Of a stretch of DNA of 52,160 nucleotides, positions 42,240 to 51,767 are shown piece after piece. The translations under genes were made by a program, and so were the position numbers. Numbering within the stretch: the stretch's first letter is position 1; the number at the start of each line of letters is the position of its first letter. Location of the stretch: assembly GCF_001076885.1 (NCBI RefSeq), contig NZ_JVDT01000170.1:1-52160 (forward strand). The letters run 5' to 3'. The notes under the pieces were generated by a model. It did not search any database and was not told where the DNA came from. It saw only the letters and a list, made by a program, of their open reading frames with translations. The DNA is from Bacillus sp. 522_BSPC. GTDB taxonomy: Bacteria; Bacillota; Bacilli; Bacillales; Cytobacillaceae.

Positions 42240-43208
42240 TTACATTACTTTACTTTCTTCTTCCCATTGAGCAATTTCTTTTACTCTTGCTTCCACTTGT
42301 TCTGGAGTAAGACCATGATGTTTAACATAGAAGTTTCTTGGATGCGTACGGCACTCGTGGCTACAGCTTCTCATATACTTCTCTTCATTTTCTTCACTGC
42401 AAAGCATTTTGCGGTTACACTCTGGGTTTGCACAGTTTACATATCTCTCGCATGGCTCACCAGTAAAGAAGTCACGTCCAACGATAACATGCTCTTTTTG
42501 ATTGACTGGCACACTGATTCTTTGGTCGAACACATAGCATTGACCATCCCAAAGCTCGCCTTGTACTTCTGGATCTTTACCGTAAGTCACAATTCCACCA
42601 TCTAATTGACTTACATCTTCAAAGCCCTCTTTCATTAACCAGCCAGAGAACTTCTCACATCTTACTCCACCAGTACAGTAAGTAAGAATTTTCTTACCTT
42701 CTAGCATCTCTTTATTTTCTTTAATCCATTGTGGCAGTTCTCTAAATGTTTCAATCTCCGGCTTAATAGCACCTCTAAAATGACCAAGATCATATTCATA
42801 ATCGTTACGAGCATCAATTACGATTGTATTTGAATCTTGCATTTGCTCATAGAATTCTGTTGGTTTTAAGTGCTTACCAGTTAATTCAAGTGGATCTACA
42901 TCATCTTCTAAGCTTAAGTTCACTAATTCTTTTTTATGGCGAACATGCATTTTCTTAAAAGCATGTCCATCCACTTCATCAATTTTAAAGATAGTATCAC
43001 TAAAGCGAGGATCCTGTCTCATCGCTTCCATATACTTATCTGTTTGCTCTACCGTACCAGAAACTGTTCCATTAATCCCTTCATGGGAAATAAGAATACG
43101 ACCTAATAATCCAAGCTCTTTACAAAAAGCTAAATGCTCTTGTGTTAACTCTTCCGGATTTTCAATCGGTACATATTTATAATAAAGTAATACTCGATAT
43201 TCACTCAT
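42240..43208 (-). CDS. trhO: tRNA uridine(34) hydroxylase TrhO (rhodanese family)
   Basis: A 322-residue protein: N-terminal acylphosphatase-like domain ([29 protein letters not shown]), central rhodanese domain with [17 protein letters not shown] and active Cys in [13 protein letters not shown], and a Cys-rich C-terminus ([26 protein letters not shown]). It oxygen-dependently hydroxylates U34 of certain tRNAs to ho5U. AGGGTG before ATG 43208. Monocistronic. Confidence 0.95.
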   Translation of the reverse strand: MSEYRVLLYYKYVPIENPEELTQEHLAFCKELGLLGRILISHEGINGTVSGTVEQTDKYMEAMRQDPRFSDTIFKIDEVDGHAFKKMHVRHKKELVNLSLEDDVDPLELTGKHLKPTEFYEQMQDSNTIVIDARNDYEYDLGHFRGAIKPEIETFRELPQWIKENKEMLEGKKILTYCTGGVRCEKFSGWLMKEGFEDVSQLDGGIVTYGKDPEVQGELWDGQCYVFDQRISVPVNQKEHVIVGRDFFTGEPCERYVNCANPECNRKMLCSEENEEKYMRSCSHECRTHPRNFYVKHHGLTPEQVEARVKEIAQWEEESKVM

Positions 43209-43503
43209 TATTTCAACACCCTATTCCTTCTAAAATTATCTATAATAACTATACACCAATTGTGCTAATAGTAAAAACCAATCGCTTCTTTATAAAATCG
43301 CAAACAAACAGAAAGAGACTTCACCCATTGAAATCTCCCCCTGCTTAAAATTAAAGTTAAAATAATTATAATGTAATACGAGATAAAAAGAAAGATGCAG
43401 ATTTTACCTAGTATATATTCCATTCGATATTTATCCTATACATTCTAGCATAAAAATATAATTCCTGCCTATCTAGAAATGGAAAAAACAATCCCCTTCC
43501 ATC
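43209..43503. other. Intergenic, nothing recognised
   Basis: Roughly 300 bp of AT-rich sequence between the trhO start and the PTS terminator. It must carry the trhO promoter; I see no clear operator, RNA or gene. Confidence 0.5.
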
Positions 43504-43531
43504 AAAAAAGGTACCCACTAAATGAGTACCT
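43504..43531 (-). terminator. Terminator of the IIB/IIC PTS operon
   Basis: On minus, GGTACTCA-TTTAG-TGGGTACC (43510-43530) with one G-U pair, followed by TTTTTT. Confidence 0.85.
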
Positions 43532-43557
43532 CGGACACCACTATCATTTCCAGTATA

Positions 43558-43803
43558 TTACTCTCCCCCTTCTATCACTATCGTTTGAAAATGCAACGCA
43601 CAGCCATATTTAGATTGTTGAAAAATTTGCTCTAAGTAAGATTGTACTTCCGTTACATTTAACGCTGACTCTACCTGAATGTTTGCCTTTATATTATTTA
43701 GAATCTCTACATCTGTTTGAACTTTAGCATCCTGATAATTTTCAAAAAAAGCACGGACATAGTTTATTTGTCCACATAGAAACTGGATAGTATATTGATT
43801 CAT
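43558..43803 (-). CDS. Small unknown protein after PTS IIC
   Basis: An 81-residue soluble protein (YTIQFLCGQINYVRAFFENYQ ... IQVESALNVTEVQSYLEQIF) with no family I recognise. It is not a PTS IIA: no lactose/cellobiose-type active His region is visible. It lies 14 nt after the IIC stop, before the operon terminator, with a weak GAGAA ribosome site. Likely a real operon member of unknown role. Confidence 0.6.
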   Translation of the reverse strand: MNQYTIQFLCGQINYVRAFFENYQDAKVQTDVEILNNIKANIQVESALNVTEVQSYLEQIFQQSKYGCALHFQTIVIEGGE

Positions 43804-43816
43804 TTTTTCTCACACT

Positions 43817-45163
43817 TTAAGCCGAGACATCCGAATCATTTTTTTGTCCTCCATAGCTTACTGCATTGGCTTTATTTGCTGCTATGACAAATGGCAAATA
43901 GACAAGAGTAGAGACGGCCAGACACACAAATCCAAGCAATAACGCGATATAATTTCCGCCTGTGCCCAGGAAGGCAATTAACGGTCCTGGTGTAGTCCAC
44001 GGCACAGAATAGGCAATTGGCGGGATTAATCCAGATACAATGGCAACATATCCGATAATAATATTAATGGCAGGGACAAGAATAAACGGCACGATTAAAA
44101 TCGGATTCAATACTACTGGCAAACCAAAAATAACTGGTTCATTAATATTAAATATTCCTGGCGCAATCGATAATTTACCAATATCTCTGTAATCCTGCCT
44201 TTTCGCAACAATAAAGATAGCAATTAGTAATCCTAGTGTCATTCCAGAGCCGCCATAGTTCGCAAAAGCATCGTTAATCGCCCAAGTTACTGGATATGGA
44301 GCTCCCCAAGCAGTCCCATGCTCCGCAACAAAGTTAAGGTTTTCTAAATTCGCCTCTGCAAACATTGCTTCACGAATAGCAGCAATCGTATTGGGACCAT
44401 GAATACCGAATACCCATAAAAGATTGGAAACAATCGCTAATATAACAAGAGAAACGATATTTGTGCCTAGGCTTTTTAATGGTGTCTGAATTACGGCATA
44501 AATAAATCCGTGCAGGCCATCGGGATAAATAGCATTAATTAAAGCGTTTATAATAGCGAACAAAACAGTAATAATAATAATTGGGAATAATACCTTAAAA
44601 GAACGAGAAACAGCTGGAGGAACAGAATCAGGCATATTAATTTGAAGCCTTTTCGATTTAGATAATTTACTGAAAAGCTCTCCAACTAACAACCCCACAA
44701 TTAATGCAACAAATAATCCTTGTGCACCGACCCATTGAGTCGTTAAGAAATTTGTCCCATCTACATTTGTATATGGTGGGTATATTATAAAAAATACAGA
44801 AAGACCAGTAAGCCCACTTAATAATTCATCTGCTTTGAGAGAGATCGCCATATTTCTGGCAACGAGGAAGACAATAAACATGGATAAAATATTAACTGAT
44901 CCATTTAGAACCGGCGAGAAAACAGATTGTAGATCTGCTAAATTGGGAAATAATTTATGCAAAAATAAGATTTTAGCTATAAAGCCATCTGGAGCTAAAA
45001 CGGCAAAATTTAGTAAGACAATTAATGAACCTGCAAGTGTAATAGGAAAAGATAGAATAAATGCATCACGGATTGCAACTATATGTCTTTGTGAGTTTAA
45101 TTTTGCTGCAACTGGCACTAATGTTTTCTCCGCAAACTTCTCAAAAGCGGCCATAAAACCCAT
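43817..45163 (-). CDS. PTS lactose/cellobiose-family IIC permease
   Basis: A 448-residue polytopic EIIC of the Lac/Cel family (CelB/LicC-like): start FEKFAEKTLVPVAAKLNSQRHIVAIRDAFILSFPITLAGS, LWVFGIHGPNTI and FNINEPVIFGLPVVLNPI are hallmark blocks, the last including the substrate-contact Glu. Transports and phosphorylates a disaccharide (beta-glucoside or chitobiose type most often). GGGGGGAG 7 nt before ATG 45163. No IIA gene or glycosidase accompanies it. Confidence 0.92.
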   Translation of the reverse strand: MGFMAAFEKFAEKTLVPVAAKLNSQRHIVAIRDAFILSFPITLAGSLIVLLNFAVLAPDGFIAKILFLHKLFPNLADLQSVFSPVLNGSVNILSMFIVFLVARNMAISLKADELLSGLTGLSVFFIIYPPYTNVDGTNFLTTQWVGAQGLFVALIVGLLVGELFSKLSKSKRLQINMPDSVPPAVSRSFKVLFPIIIITVLFAIINALINAIYPDGLHGFIYAVIQTPLKSLGTNIVSLVILAIVSNLLWVFGIHGPNTIAAIREAMFAEANLENLNFVAEHGTAWGAPYPVTWAINDAFANYGGSGMTLGLLIAIFIVAKRQDYRDIGKLSIAPGIFNINEPVIFGLPVVLNPILIVPFILVPAINIIIGYVAIVSGLIPPIAYSVPWTTPGPLIAFLGTGGNYIALLLGFVCLAVSTLVYLPFVIAANKANAVSYGGQKNDSDVSA

Positions 45164-45253
45164 TGTAAAACTCCCCCCAAATAAATGTCATTATATTCAC
45201 AGTTAGAAACTGTTTTATTTTGCAGGCTTCTCTAGTTGCAAATTGCATATCCA

Positions 45254-45556
45254 TTAAGCTATTAATTCTAACGCCCTTTCTAATACTGCCTTTCCATTCA
45301 TCGTGCCATATGCTCTCATATCGATTACTTCCACTGGTACTCTTCCAGCTATAATCTCTTCTACCTGTGGTTTTTGGTAACGAACCTGTGGTCCTAATAA
45401 AACGACATCTACTTCATGAGCAACTTTTTGACATTCTGACACTGGCAACGCGAAAATTTCTAGCTCTACCCCTTTCTCTTTTGCCGCATCCTTCATTTTA
45501 TTTACCAATAAACTAGTGGACATTCCTGCTGCACATACTAATAGCAATTTCTTCAT
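45254..45556 (-). CDS. PTS lactose/cellobiose-family IIB
   Basis: A 100-residue IIB with active-site Cys8 in LLLVCAAGMSTSLLVNKM and the family's VVLLGPQVRYQ loop. Receives phosphate from a IIA (not in the window) and passes it to sugar carried by the IIC next door. ATG 45556 with GGGAGG upstream. First gene of the operon, with a cre-like site 57 bp upstream. Confidence 0.93.
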   Translation of the reverse strand: MKKLLLVCAAGMSTSLLVNKMKDAAKEKGVELEIFALPVSECQKVAHEVDVVLLGPQVRYQKPQVEEIIAGRVPVEVIDMRAYGTMNGKAVLERALELIA

Positions 45557-45612
45557 TTTATTCCCTCCCTATTTTCATAACCAAAACATCATATTCTGCC
45601 TTCCTTCTAAAT

Positions 45613-45626
45613 TGTATACGCTTTCA
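45613..45626. promoter_or_regulatory. cre-like CcpA site upstream of the IIB/IIC operon
   Basis: TGTATACGCTTTCA matches TGWNANCGNTNWCA with one mismatch. It lies in the divergent region between the IIB gene and the RpiR regulator gene. Confidence 0.6.
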
Positions 45627-45759
45627 AATATAATACAATAAAAAATAAACACTTAGTATCTTTTTTCTTCAGTAGGAATTTGTTACATTTTAGTCACAAC
45701 CTGTTTTATACTAAATGGTGAATATAGGAAAACTAATTTTTAGAGTAGGAGGGGGAAAT

Positions 45760-46503
45760 TTGTTCACAAATGAAATGATCCAATCCTTTAATGATTTGGA
45801 AATGCTACTCTATAACTATGTTACAAAAAATATTGAAAAGGTTATTTACATGCGCATTAGAGAATTATCTGACGAAACACACGTCTCCACTTCTAGTATT
45901 TTAAGGTTTTGTCGAAAACTAAACTGTGATGGTTTTTCCGAGTTTAAGATTAAATTAAAATTATATTTAGATAGAAATGAACAAGAAAACTTAAAATCAA
46001 CAAAATACTATCTTTCTGAGTTTTTGGAACGGACAATGAAAGGGAACTTCGAAACGTACATACATGAAACAGCTGAAATGGTAAACCAATCGAATAAAGT
46101 CATATTTGTAGGAACAGGCAGTTCTGGAATTTTAGCAGAGTATGGGGCAAGATACTTTTCCAGCTTAGGAAAATTCTCTACTTTTATTAAAGACCCCTTT
46201 TATCCAATTAATAGTAAAGAATTAAAAAACAGTACAGCCATTATCTTATCTGTTTCTGGTGAAACGGATCATACACTACATCTTGCAAATCAATTAAAAT
46301 TAGAAGGCTGCAACATCATCAGTATCACCAATAGCAAAAACTGCCAATTGGCAAAAATTTCCGATATCAACATTGCCTATTATGTTACAGAAGTTTATAT
46401 AGGAGAATCGAATATTACATCCCAATTACCGGTAATGTATATACTAGAGGAAAGCGCTCACACCGTAAAAAGGAACAGTAAAAAAAATACAACGGAACTG
46501 TAG
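45760..46503 (+). CDS. MurR/RpiR-family regulator (divergent to PTS IIB/IIC)
   Basis: A ~247-residue regulator: N-terminal HTH (MRIRELSDETHVSTSSILRFCRKLNCDGFSEFK) and a SIS sugar-phosphate domain (KVIFVGTGSSGILAEYGARYF, AIILSVSGETDHTLHLANQLK, IISITNSKNCQLAKISD). Probably senses the phosphorylated sugar from the divergent PTS. TTG start at 45760 with AGGAGGGGG 4-5 nt upstream; an earlier in-frame start at 45715 has no site. Confidence 0.88.
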   Translation: MFTNEMIQSFNDLEMLLYNYVTKNIEKVIYMRIRELSDETHVSTSSILRFCRKLNCDGFSEFKIKLKLYLDRNEQENLKSTKYYLSEFLERTMKGNFETYIHETAEMVNQSNKVIFVGTGSSGILAEYGARYFSSLGKFSTFIKDPFYPINSKELKNSTAIILSVSGETDHTLHLANQLKLEGCNIISITNSKNCQLAKISDINIAYYVTEVYIGESNITSQLPVMYILEESAHTVKRNSKKNTTEL

Positions 46504-46543
46504 ACATAAGATTAGAGGATTAACCTTAACAGCTTAAGATAAA

Positions 46544-46601
46544 CCCAAACAATTATACGCAATCCCGACAAATGATTCATATAATTGTTTGGGCTTTTTT
46601 T
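46544..46601. terminator. Strong bidirectional terminator
   Basis: CCCAAACAATTATA (46544-46557) and TATAATTGTTTGGG (46580-46593) form a perfect 14-bp stem followed by CTTTTTTT on plus. Serves the RpiR gene and possibly the converging DUF3231 gene. Confidence 0.88.
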
Positions 46602-46675
46602 AAAGTATTCCAGGAAGTTTGTCGCTATTACTACCTACGTCCCATAACATACACTTCTCTTTCCATAGGGAAAGT

Positions 46676-47665
46676 TTATATTTGAATAGTTGGCGGTGGC
46701 TGTTCTAGCCAACTATTTTCAATCATCAAATCTGCCCCATCTTTTGCATATTGAGCTATTTCCATGGACAGTCTTTCATAATTGAGCAAAAGGTCACTTC
46801 TTTGACTAGCGCCTCCTGCTAATGCATAGTTTCCAACTCCAGAAGCACTTAATAAGCTTATATGAAACATCATTAATTTATCTGAAAATGTACGTACCTT
46901 AGAATCAGTAACCCCTATATCCGATGAATTTGGACTTTGTATTCCTTCATCCACTAAAGCATCCATGAATAATTTTAAATGCTTTTGGGAAATATCCTTT
47001 CCTCTTAACATATATGCCCGTACATCTTTATTTGTGGTAGTTTGAGCAAAGGCTAATGTAATCTTCACTCCCAAATTGTTCGTCTGCGTATTCATAAAAA
47101 GATGGGAAACCTCTACGGCATTTAAGGGTCTTTTTTTATGGAACAAAGAGAAACCACTTAAGTATTTCTTGCTATCTATGTAGTCAATTTTCTTTGGAAT
47201 GGAAGTATGCGGTGATCGAATTAACAGACCCTTCTTTTCTAATATTGAATTCGTTAAATGATAAAGCTTGGAAGTATTATGTAATCCATGGTGATAAAAA
47301 GCGCTGAGGTCTTCCCTTGTACTCATTGCAAGGAACCCTCCATAAGCCAATAAGCCTGCTTTCGCCATTTGATTAATATATGCTAGACAAAAGGTTTCTG
47401 TAAATAAGGCAGGAGCATTGGTATTAACATCTGTTTCTGTAAATCCATTGGGAATGGCGAAATCATCTTTTTGAAAAATCTTTATAAAACGCTTTTCTTG
47501 TTTTTGGGCAAACTGAAAAGAAAAACGAATCGCATTAGAGATTTCTCGATCCTTTACATGCTGAAGCATATGCGTTAGAACCTGCTTTGACATACAATTA
47601 TTCATATAAGATGTCCACAGGGAAGCTATTTCTGAGGATGTTAGCTTTATATTTGATTGAGACAC
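46676..47665 (-). CDS. DUF3231 family protein
   Basis: A 329-residue alpha-helical protein made of two ferritin-like repeats (ELSSEIASLWTSYMNNCMSKQVLTHML-type start and NAVEVSHLFMNTQTNNLGVKITLAFAQTT for the second), which fits DUF3231, found in spore-formers and distantly related to spore coat protein CotF. Role unproven; a sporulation or coat function is inference. GTG start at 47665 with GGAGG 9 nt upstream. Confidence 0.8.
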   Translation of the reverse strand: MSQSNIKLTSSEIASLWTSYMNNCMSKQVLTHMLQHVKDREISNAIRFSFQFAQKQEKRFIKIFQKDDFAIPNGFTETDVNTNAPALFTETFCLAYINQMAKAGLLAYGGFLAMSTREDLSAFYHHGLHNTSKLYHLTNSILEKKGLLIRSPHTSIPKKIDYIDSKKYLSGFSLFHKKRPLNAVEVSHLFMNTQTNNLGVKITLAFAQTTTNKDVRAYMLRGKDISQKHLKLFMDALVDEGIQSPNSSDIGVTDSKVRTFSDKLMMFHISLLSASGVGNYALAGGASQRSDLLLNYERLSMEIAQYAKDGADLMIENSWLEQPPPTIQI

Positions 47666-47812
47666 GAAGTAAAACCTCCAGAATTTACATTGTGTTTAGT
47701 AGTATTGGCATCCTTTTTTAAATTATGCTTACCACAGCAAAAAAGTAAAACATAATACCCTATATATTCATTATAATAAGAGATACATATAGGCCGAAAA
47801 TACGAACAAGGA

Positions 47813-48625
47813 ATGATGAGAGGTTTGAAAAATATAGATATGCTGTTTCTTGATTATGCAAATGATAAAAACTTAACAGAAGCAGAGAAAGAGATCACCT
47901 ATTTCCTTATCCAGAAGAAATTAGCAGGAGAAACATTAAGCATTCGAGCAGCTGCAAATGATCTATTTGTATCCACAGCAACCATTATCCGCCTCTGTAA
48001 AAAACTTGGTTTTAGTGGCTATAGTGAATTTATTTACAACCTAAATTTAAAAGTAACAAAAATGCTTGATCAAGAAGTAGAATATGTAGATAGTATTCAT
48101 CAACCATTGATAGATGCTGTTTCTTCCTTTAAGCAAAATTATAAACAAACAATCGATTCCCTTGATGAAACAAGCATCGAACTATTTCTTGCGCAAATTA
48201 ATGAAAATAAAATGATTTACTTTTATGGTGCAGGCTTTTCTACGCTTTTTTCTAGCTATTTTGCAAAAAAACTAGAGCTCTTTGGTTATTATGTTTCCAA
48301 TTCAACAACAAGCGACAGTAGAGCGATTTTTCTCAATAATATTCAAAAATACAAATTGCTCATTGCTTTTTCTCGCTCAGGTGAAACAGCTAAAGTACTA
48401 GAGAAAGTGCAAATCGCAAAGGATAAAGGCGTAAAAACAATCCTTTTTACCGGAAACAATAAAAGCTCTACCGCCAAAATTGCTGATATTGTCTTTACCG
48501 TCCTCGATCCTACCATTGAGTCTCAACAAGAATTCGAAGTTACCTCTTTTGAATCCAATATGTTTATGCTCATTGATTTACTTTTAATCGTAGCGATTAA
48601 AAGAGGGATTGTTAAAGAATATTAA
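47813..48625 (+). CDS. MurR/RpiR-family regulator of the alpha-glucoside operon (MalR/GlvR-like)
   Basis: A 270-residue regulator: HTH SIRAAANDLFVSTATIIRLCKKLGFSGYSEFIYNL and SIS domain MIYFYGAGFSTLFSSYFAKKL, LLIAFSRSGETAKVLEKVQIAK, TILFTGNNKSSTAKIADI. It precedes the alpha-glucoside PTS permease and 6-phospho-alpha-glucosidase genes in the same direction, as the RpiR regulator does among the B. subtilis mal genes (malA-malR-malP, different order). Start uncertain: AAGGA touches ATG 47813; TTG 47825 is possible. A terminator follows it. Confidence 0.85.
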   Translation: MMRGLKNIDMLFLDYANDKNLTEAEKEITYFLIQKKLAGETLSIRAAANDLFVSTATIIRLCKKLGFSGYSEFIYNLNLKVTKMLDQEVEYVDSIHQPLIDAVSSFKQNYKQTIDSLDETSIELFLAQINENKMIYFYGAGFSTLFSSYFAKKLELFGYYVSNSTTSDSRAIFLNNIQKYKLLIAFSRSGETAKVLEKVQIAKDKGVKTILFTGNNKSSTAKIADIVFTVLDPTIESQQEFEVTSFESNMFMLIDLLLIVAIKRGIVKEY

Positions 48626-48647
48626 TACTTTTTTTATATACACTGTT

Positions 48648-48677
48648 GAAAGAGGATGCTATCGAACATCCTCTTTC
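48648..48677 (+). terminator. Terminator after the second RpiR gene
   Basis: GAAAGAGGATG (48648-48658) pairs perfectly with CATCCTCTTTC (48667-48677); a short pyrimidine-rich TTTCACTT follows. Confidence 0.75.
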
Positions 48678-48691
48678 TTTCACTTAAGCCT

Positions 48692-48802
48692 TGTAACATG
48701 TTACAGGATTGAAAGACATTGTACACAATCCTTGCAAACCCTTTCAAATTTACCTGTTCAATTATATACTTTGGTTATTAAAAAGATATGACAACGCTTA
48801 CC
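48692..48802 (+). promoter_or_regulatory. Control region of the alpha-glucoside PTS operon: dyads, -10 and cre
   Basis: A perfect 14-bp dyad TGTAACATGTTACA (48692-48705), a second dyad ATTGTACACAAT (48719-48730), a -10-like TATACT (48765-48770) with a weak TTTCAA at -35, and a cre match TGACAACGCTTACC (48789-48802, one mismatch) between the promoter and the GGGAGG ribosome site. The dyads are candidate RpiR/MalR operators; cre there would block elongation under glucose. Confidence 0.6.
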
Positions 48803-48822
48803 AACAAAGGGAGGTTTTATAG

Positions 48823-50397
48823 ATGAAAAAGGTAGTAAATGGTCTTCAGCTCTTCGGAAAATCTTTATTTGCACCAATTCTCATTCTACCGATTATCGGT
48901 CTATTTATCGCATTTGGAAATGTTTTCGGAAACGGAAACTTAGCACAATATATTCCGATTTTAGAAAATCCATTAATTCAAAATACAGGGAAATTTATAT
49001 CTTCCTCCGCTGTATCGATTTTGCAAAACCTAGCTTTAATCTTCGCTGTCGGTATTCCGATTGGCTTAGCTAAAAAAGATAAAGGATATGCTGCCTTAAC
49101 TGGCTTAGTTACCTTCGTTATTTTCATAAATGCAATGCATCAAATATTAAGTTTAACTGGTAGCTTAGTAGCACCAGAGCAAATGCAATTATCTGGTCAA
49201 GCAATGGTATTAAATGTTCAAGTATTGGAAATGGGTGTTTTTTCTGGAATTCTTCTAGGTGCTCTAGTTGGAATTTTGCACAATAAATACTGCGACACGG
49301 AATTCAAAGGTGTTATGGCTATATACTCAGGACATCGCTTTGTAGCTATTTTAGCCATTCCTAGTGCGATGATTTTAGGAGCACTTGCCGCAGAATTTTG
49401 GCCATTCGTACAAGATGGTATTACAGCTGTAGCCAGCGGCATTAAAAATTTAGGAGTAGTTGGATTACTTATTTATGGATTCTTAGAAAGAATTCTCATC
49501 CCAACTGGATTACATCACTTAGTGTATACTCCATTTCTTTACACAGAATTAGGTGGAGTTGCAAATATCGGAAATGAAATTATTTATGGCGCCCGAAATA
49601 TCTATTTTGCCGAAATGGCAGACTCAAGCATTAAAGTATTAAGCAGTACAGTGAACTGGGATGCTCGCGGTTTAAGCAAAATGTTTGGACTTATGGGAGC
49701 AGCACTAGCAATGTATGTAACTGCAGATAAAAAGAAAAAAACAATCGCAAAAGCAATTCTTCTTCCTGCAGCCTTTACCTCCTTCTTACTAGGAGTAACA
49801 GAGCCTTTAGAATTTGCTTTCCTTTTCACCGCACCAATCTTGTTTGTCCTACATGCTGTTCTTTCTGGTGTGGGTATGATGCTCTTAAGTATCTTTCATG
49901 TACATGCAATTGGCGCAAATGGATTTATTGATTTCTTACTATATAATTTACCGCTTGGAACAACAAAGTCCAACTGGCCAATGTTTATCTTAGTAGGATT
50001 ACTAATGGCAGTTATCTATTTTATCCTTTTCCGCTTCTTAATTCTTAAATTTAATTTAAAAACACCAGGTCGTGAAGAAGATATGATAGCAGCTGAAACA
50101 AATGAATTAGCTAATGCAGAGGCAGCTGTATCTGGTGGAACGACAAATGATTCGCCATCAGCTTTAGGGGCAACTATTGTCGATGCATTGGGCGGAAAAG
50201 CAAACATTGAAAATGTTGATAATTGCTATACAAGATTACGCCTAATTTTAAAAGATCCAAATGCAGTAGATGAACTGATATTAAAACAAACAGGATCCAA
50301 AGGAATTATCAAATCAGGAAATAATGTCCAAGTCGTATATGGTTTAAATGTTAAATCTGTTCGAGATCAAGTAGACCAACAATTAGGAGGAATTTAA
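48823..50397 (+). CDS. malP: Alpha-glucoside (maltose-type) PTS permease IICB
   Basis: A 524-residue IICB. IIC part: LQLFGKSLFAPILILPIIGLFIAFGN, LIYGFLERILIPTGLHHLVYTPF and GVTEPLEFAFLFTAP; IIB domain from ~445 with phosphorylated Cys468 in ENVDNCYTRLRLIL. No IIA domain, so it must borrow IIA(Glc). Family members carry maltose and related alpha-glucosides and deliver them as 6-phosphates. GGGAGG before ATG 48823; stop is followed 1 nt later by the GH4 gene. Confidence 0.9.
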   Translation: MKKVVNGLQLFGKSLFAPILILPIIGLFIAFGNVFGNGNLAQYIPILENPLIQNTGKFISSSAVSILQNLALIFAVGIPIGLAKKDKGYAALTGLVTFVIFINAMHQILSLTGSLVAPEQMQLSGQAMVLNVQVLEMGVFSGILLGALVGILHNKYCDTEFKGVMAIYSGHRFVAILAIPSAMILGALAAEFWPFVQDGITAVASGIKNLGVVGLLIYGFLERILIPTGLHHLVYTPFLYTELGGVANIGNEIIYGARNIYFAEMADSSIKVLSSTVNWDARGLSKMFGLMGAALAMYVTADKKKKTIAKAILLPAAFTSFLLGVTEPLEFAFLFTAPILFVLHAVLSGVGMMLLSIFHVHAIGANGFIDFLLYNLPLGTTKSNWPMFILVGLLMAVIYFILFRFLILKFNLKTPGREEDMIAAETNELANAEAAVSGGTTNDSPSALGATIVDALGGKANIENVDNCYTRLRLILKDPNAVDELILKQTGSKGIIKSGNNVQVVYGLNVKSVRDQVDQQLGGI

Positions 50398-50398
50398 G

Positions 50399-51754
50399 AT
50401 GAAAACATATAAATTAGCAGTTGCAGGCGGGGGAAGCACATACACTCCAGGAATTATTCGTAGCTTAATGGACCGATTAGAAGATCTACCACTTTCTGAA
50501 ATTCGCTTCTACGATATTGACGGAGAAAGACAGTCTAAAGTAGTCGTAGCTGCAAAGGCCGTCATTGAAGAATATACAGATAAAATTAAAGTCATTGATA
50601 CAACAGATCCACAAACAGCCTTTGAAGATGTAGACTTTGTATTTGCCCAAATGAGAGTTGGAAAATATGCAATGCGTGAACTCGATGAGAAAATTCCCCT
50701 TTCCCATCATGTAGTTGGGCAAGAAACATGTGGACCTGGCGGATTGGCTTACGGACTGAGAACTATCTCTCCAATGATTGAGCTGATCGATTATGTAGAA
50801 AAATATGCTAAAGAAACAGCATGGATTGTAAACTACTCCAATCCAGCATCCATTGTGGCAGAAGGTGTTCGTAAGCTTCGACCAAATTCAAGAGTCTTAA
50901 ACATTTGTGATATGCCTGTTGCAACAATGCGTAATATCGCAGCAATCCTCGGAGTAGAAAGAGAAGAATTAGATGTTGACTACTTTGGTTTAAATCACTT
51001 TGGCTGGTTTACAAGCATTAAAGTTGATGGGGTAGAAAGATTGCCAGAAATTCGTGAGCATGTATATAAACATGGATTACTAACAGAAGATGTTTCAAAA
51101 ATTGACTATCGTCATGCAGATTCTTCCTGGATTAAAACCTTTAAGAATATTAAACTAATCATGGATCATTTTCCAGAATATCTGCCGAATCCATATTTAC
51201 AATACTATCTGTTCCCAGATCATATTGTGGAAACTTCAAATAAGGAATACACTCGTGCGAACGAAGTAATGGATGGCCGTGAAAAAACATTGTTTGAAAC
51301 AGTAGATAAATATGAAGAGACTGGTATTTTAGAAGATTCCTTTGCAGTTGGTGTACACGGAACATTTATTGTAGATGTAACAGTATCTCTTGCTCAAAAC
51401 CTCGGAAAAAGATATTTAGTAATGGTAGAAAACAATGGAACAATTCCAAACTTGCCAAATGATGCGATGATTGAAGTGCCTGCGCTTATTACAAGTGATG
51501 GTCCTAAACCTGAATTTGTTGGAGACATTCCTTACTTCTACAAAGCAATGATTGACCAACAATTAGCATCGGAGAAAATTTTAGTGCAAGCCATTGTGGA
51601 AGGTTCTTATGAAAAAGCATTACAAGCATTCACATTAAATAAAACCTTACCTTCTGCTAAAGTAGCGAAAGCAGTTCTTGATGATTTAATTGAAGCAAAT
51701 AAAGAATTCTGGCCAACATTAACAAAAGAATATAAAGAAGGCGTATTAGTGTAA
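50399..51754 (+). CDS. malA: 6-phospho-alpha-glucosidase (GH4)
   Basis: A 451-residue GH4 enzyme: NAD-binding LAVAGGGSTYTPGII, VGQETCGPGGLAYGLRTI, NYSNPASIV, and the metal site C170-D-M-P plus His in DYFGLNHFGW. The CDMP signature marks the 6-phospho-alpha-glucosidase branch (beta-type enzymes have CN-P). It uses NAD+ and a divalent metal in a redox-elimination mechanism to split the 6-phosphates supplied by the IICB. GGAGG 8 nt before ATG 50399. Followed by repeat copy B. Confidence 0.9.
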   Translation: MKTYKLAVAGGGSTYTPGIIRSLMDRLEDLPLSEIRFYDIDGERQSKVVVAAKAVIEEYTDKIKVIDTTDPQTAFEDVDFVFAQMRVGKYAMRELDEKIPLSHHVVGQETCGPGGLAYGLRTISPMIELIDYVEKYAKETAWIVNYSNPASIVAEGVRKLRPNSRVLNICDMPVATMRNIAAILGVEREELDVDYFGLNHFGWFTSIKVDGVERLPEIREHVYKHGLLTEDVSKIDYRHADSSWIKTFKNIKLIMDHFPEYLPNPYLQYYLFPDHIVETSNKEYTRANEVMDGREKTLFETVDKYEETGILEDSFAVGVHGTFIVDVTVSLAQNLGKRYLVMVENNGTIPNLPNDAMIEVPALITSDGPKPEFVGDIPYFYKAMIDQQLASEKILVQAIVEGSYEKALQAFTLNKTLPSAKVAKAVLDDLIEANKEFWPTLTKEYKEGVLV

Positions 51755-51767
51755 GATTATAATAGGA

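Noticed and set aside
41985-42605. 206-codon frame on plus
   Set aside because: It consists of the 41-bp repeats and the antisense of trhO; no ribosome site or domain.
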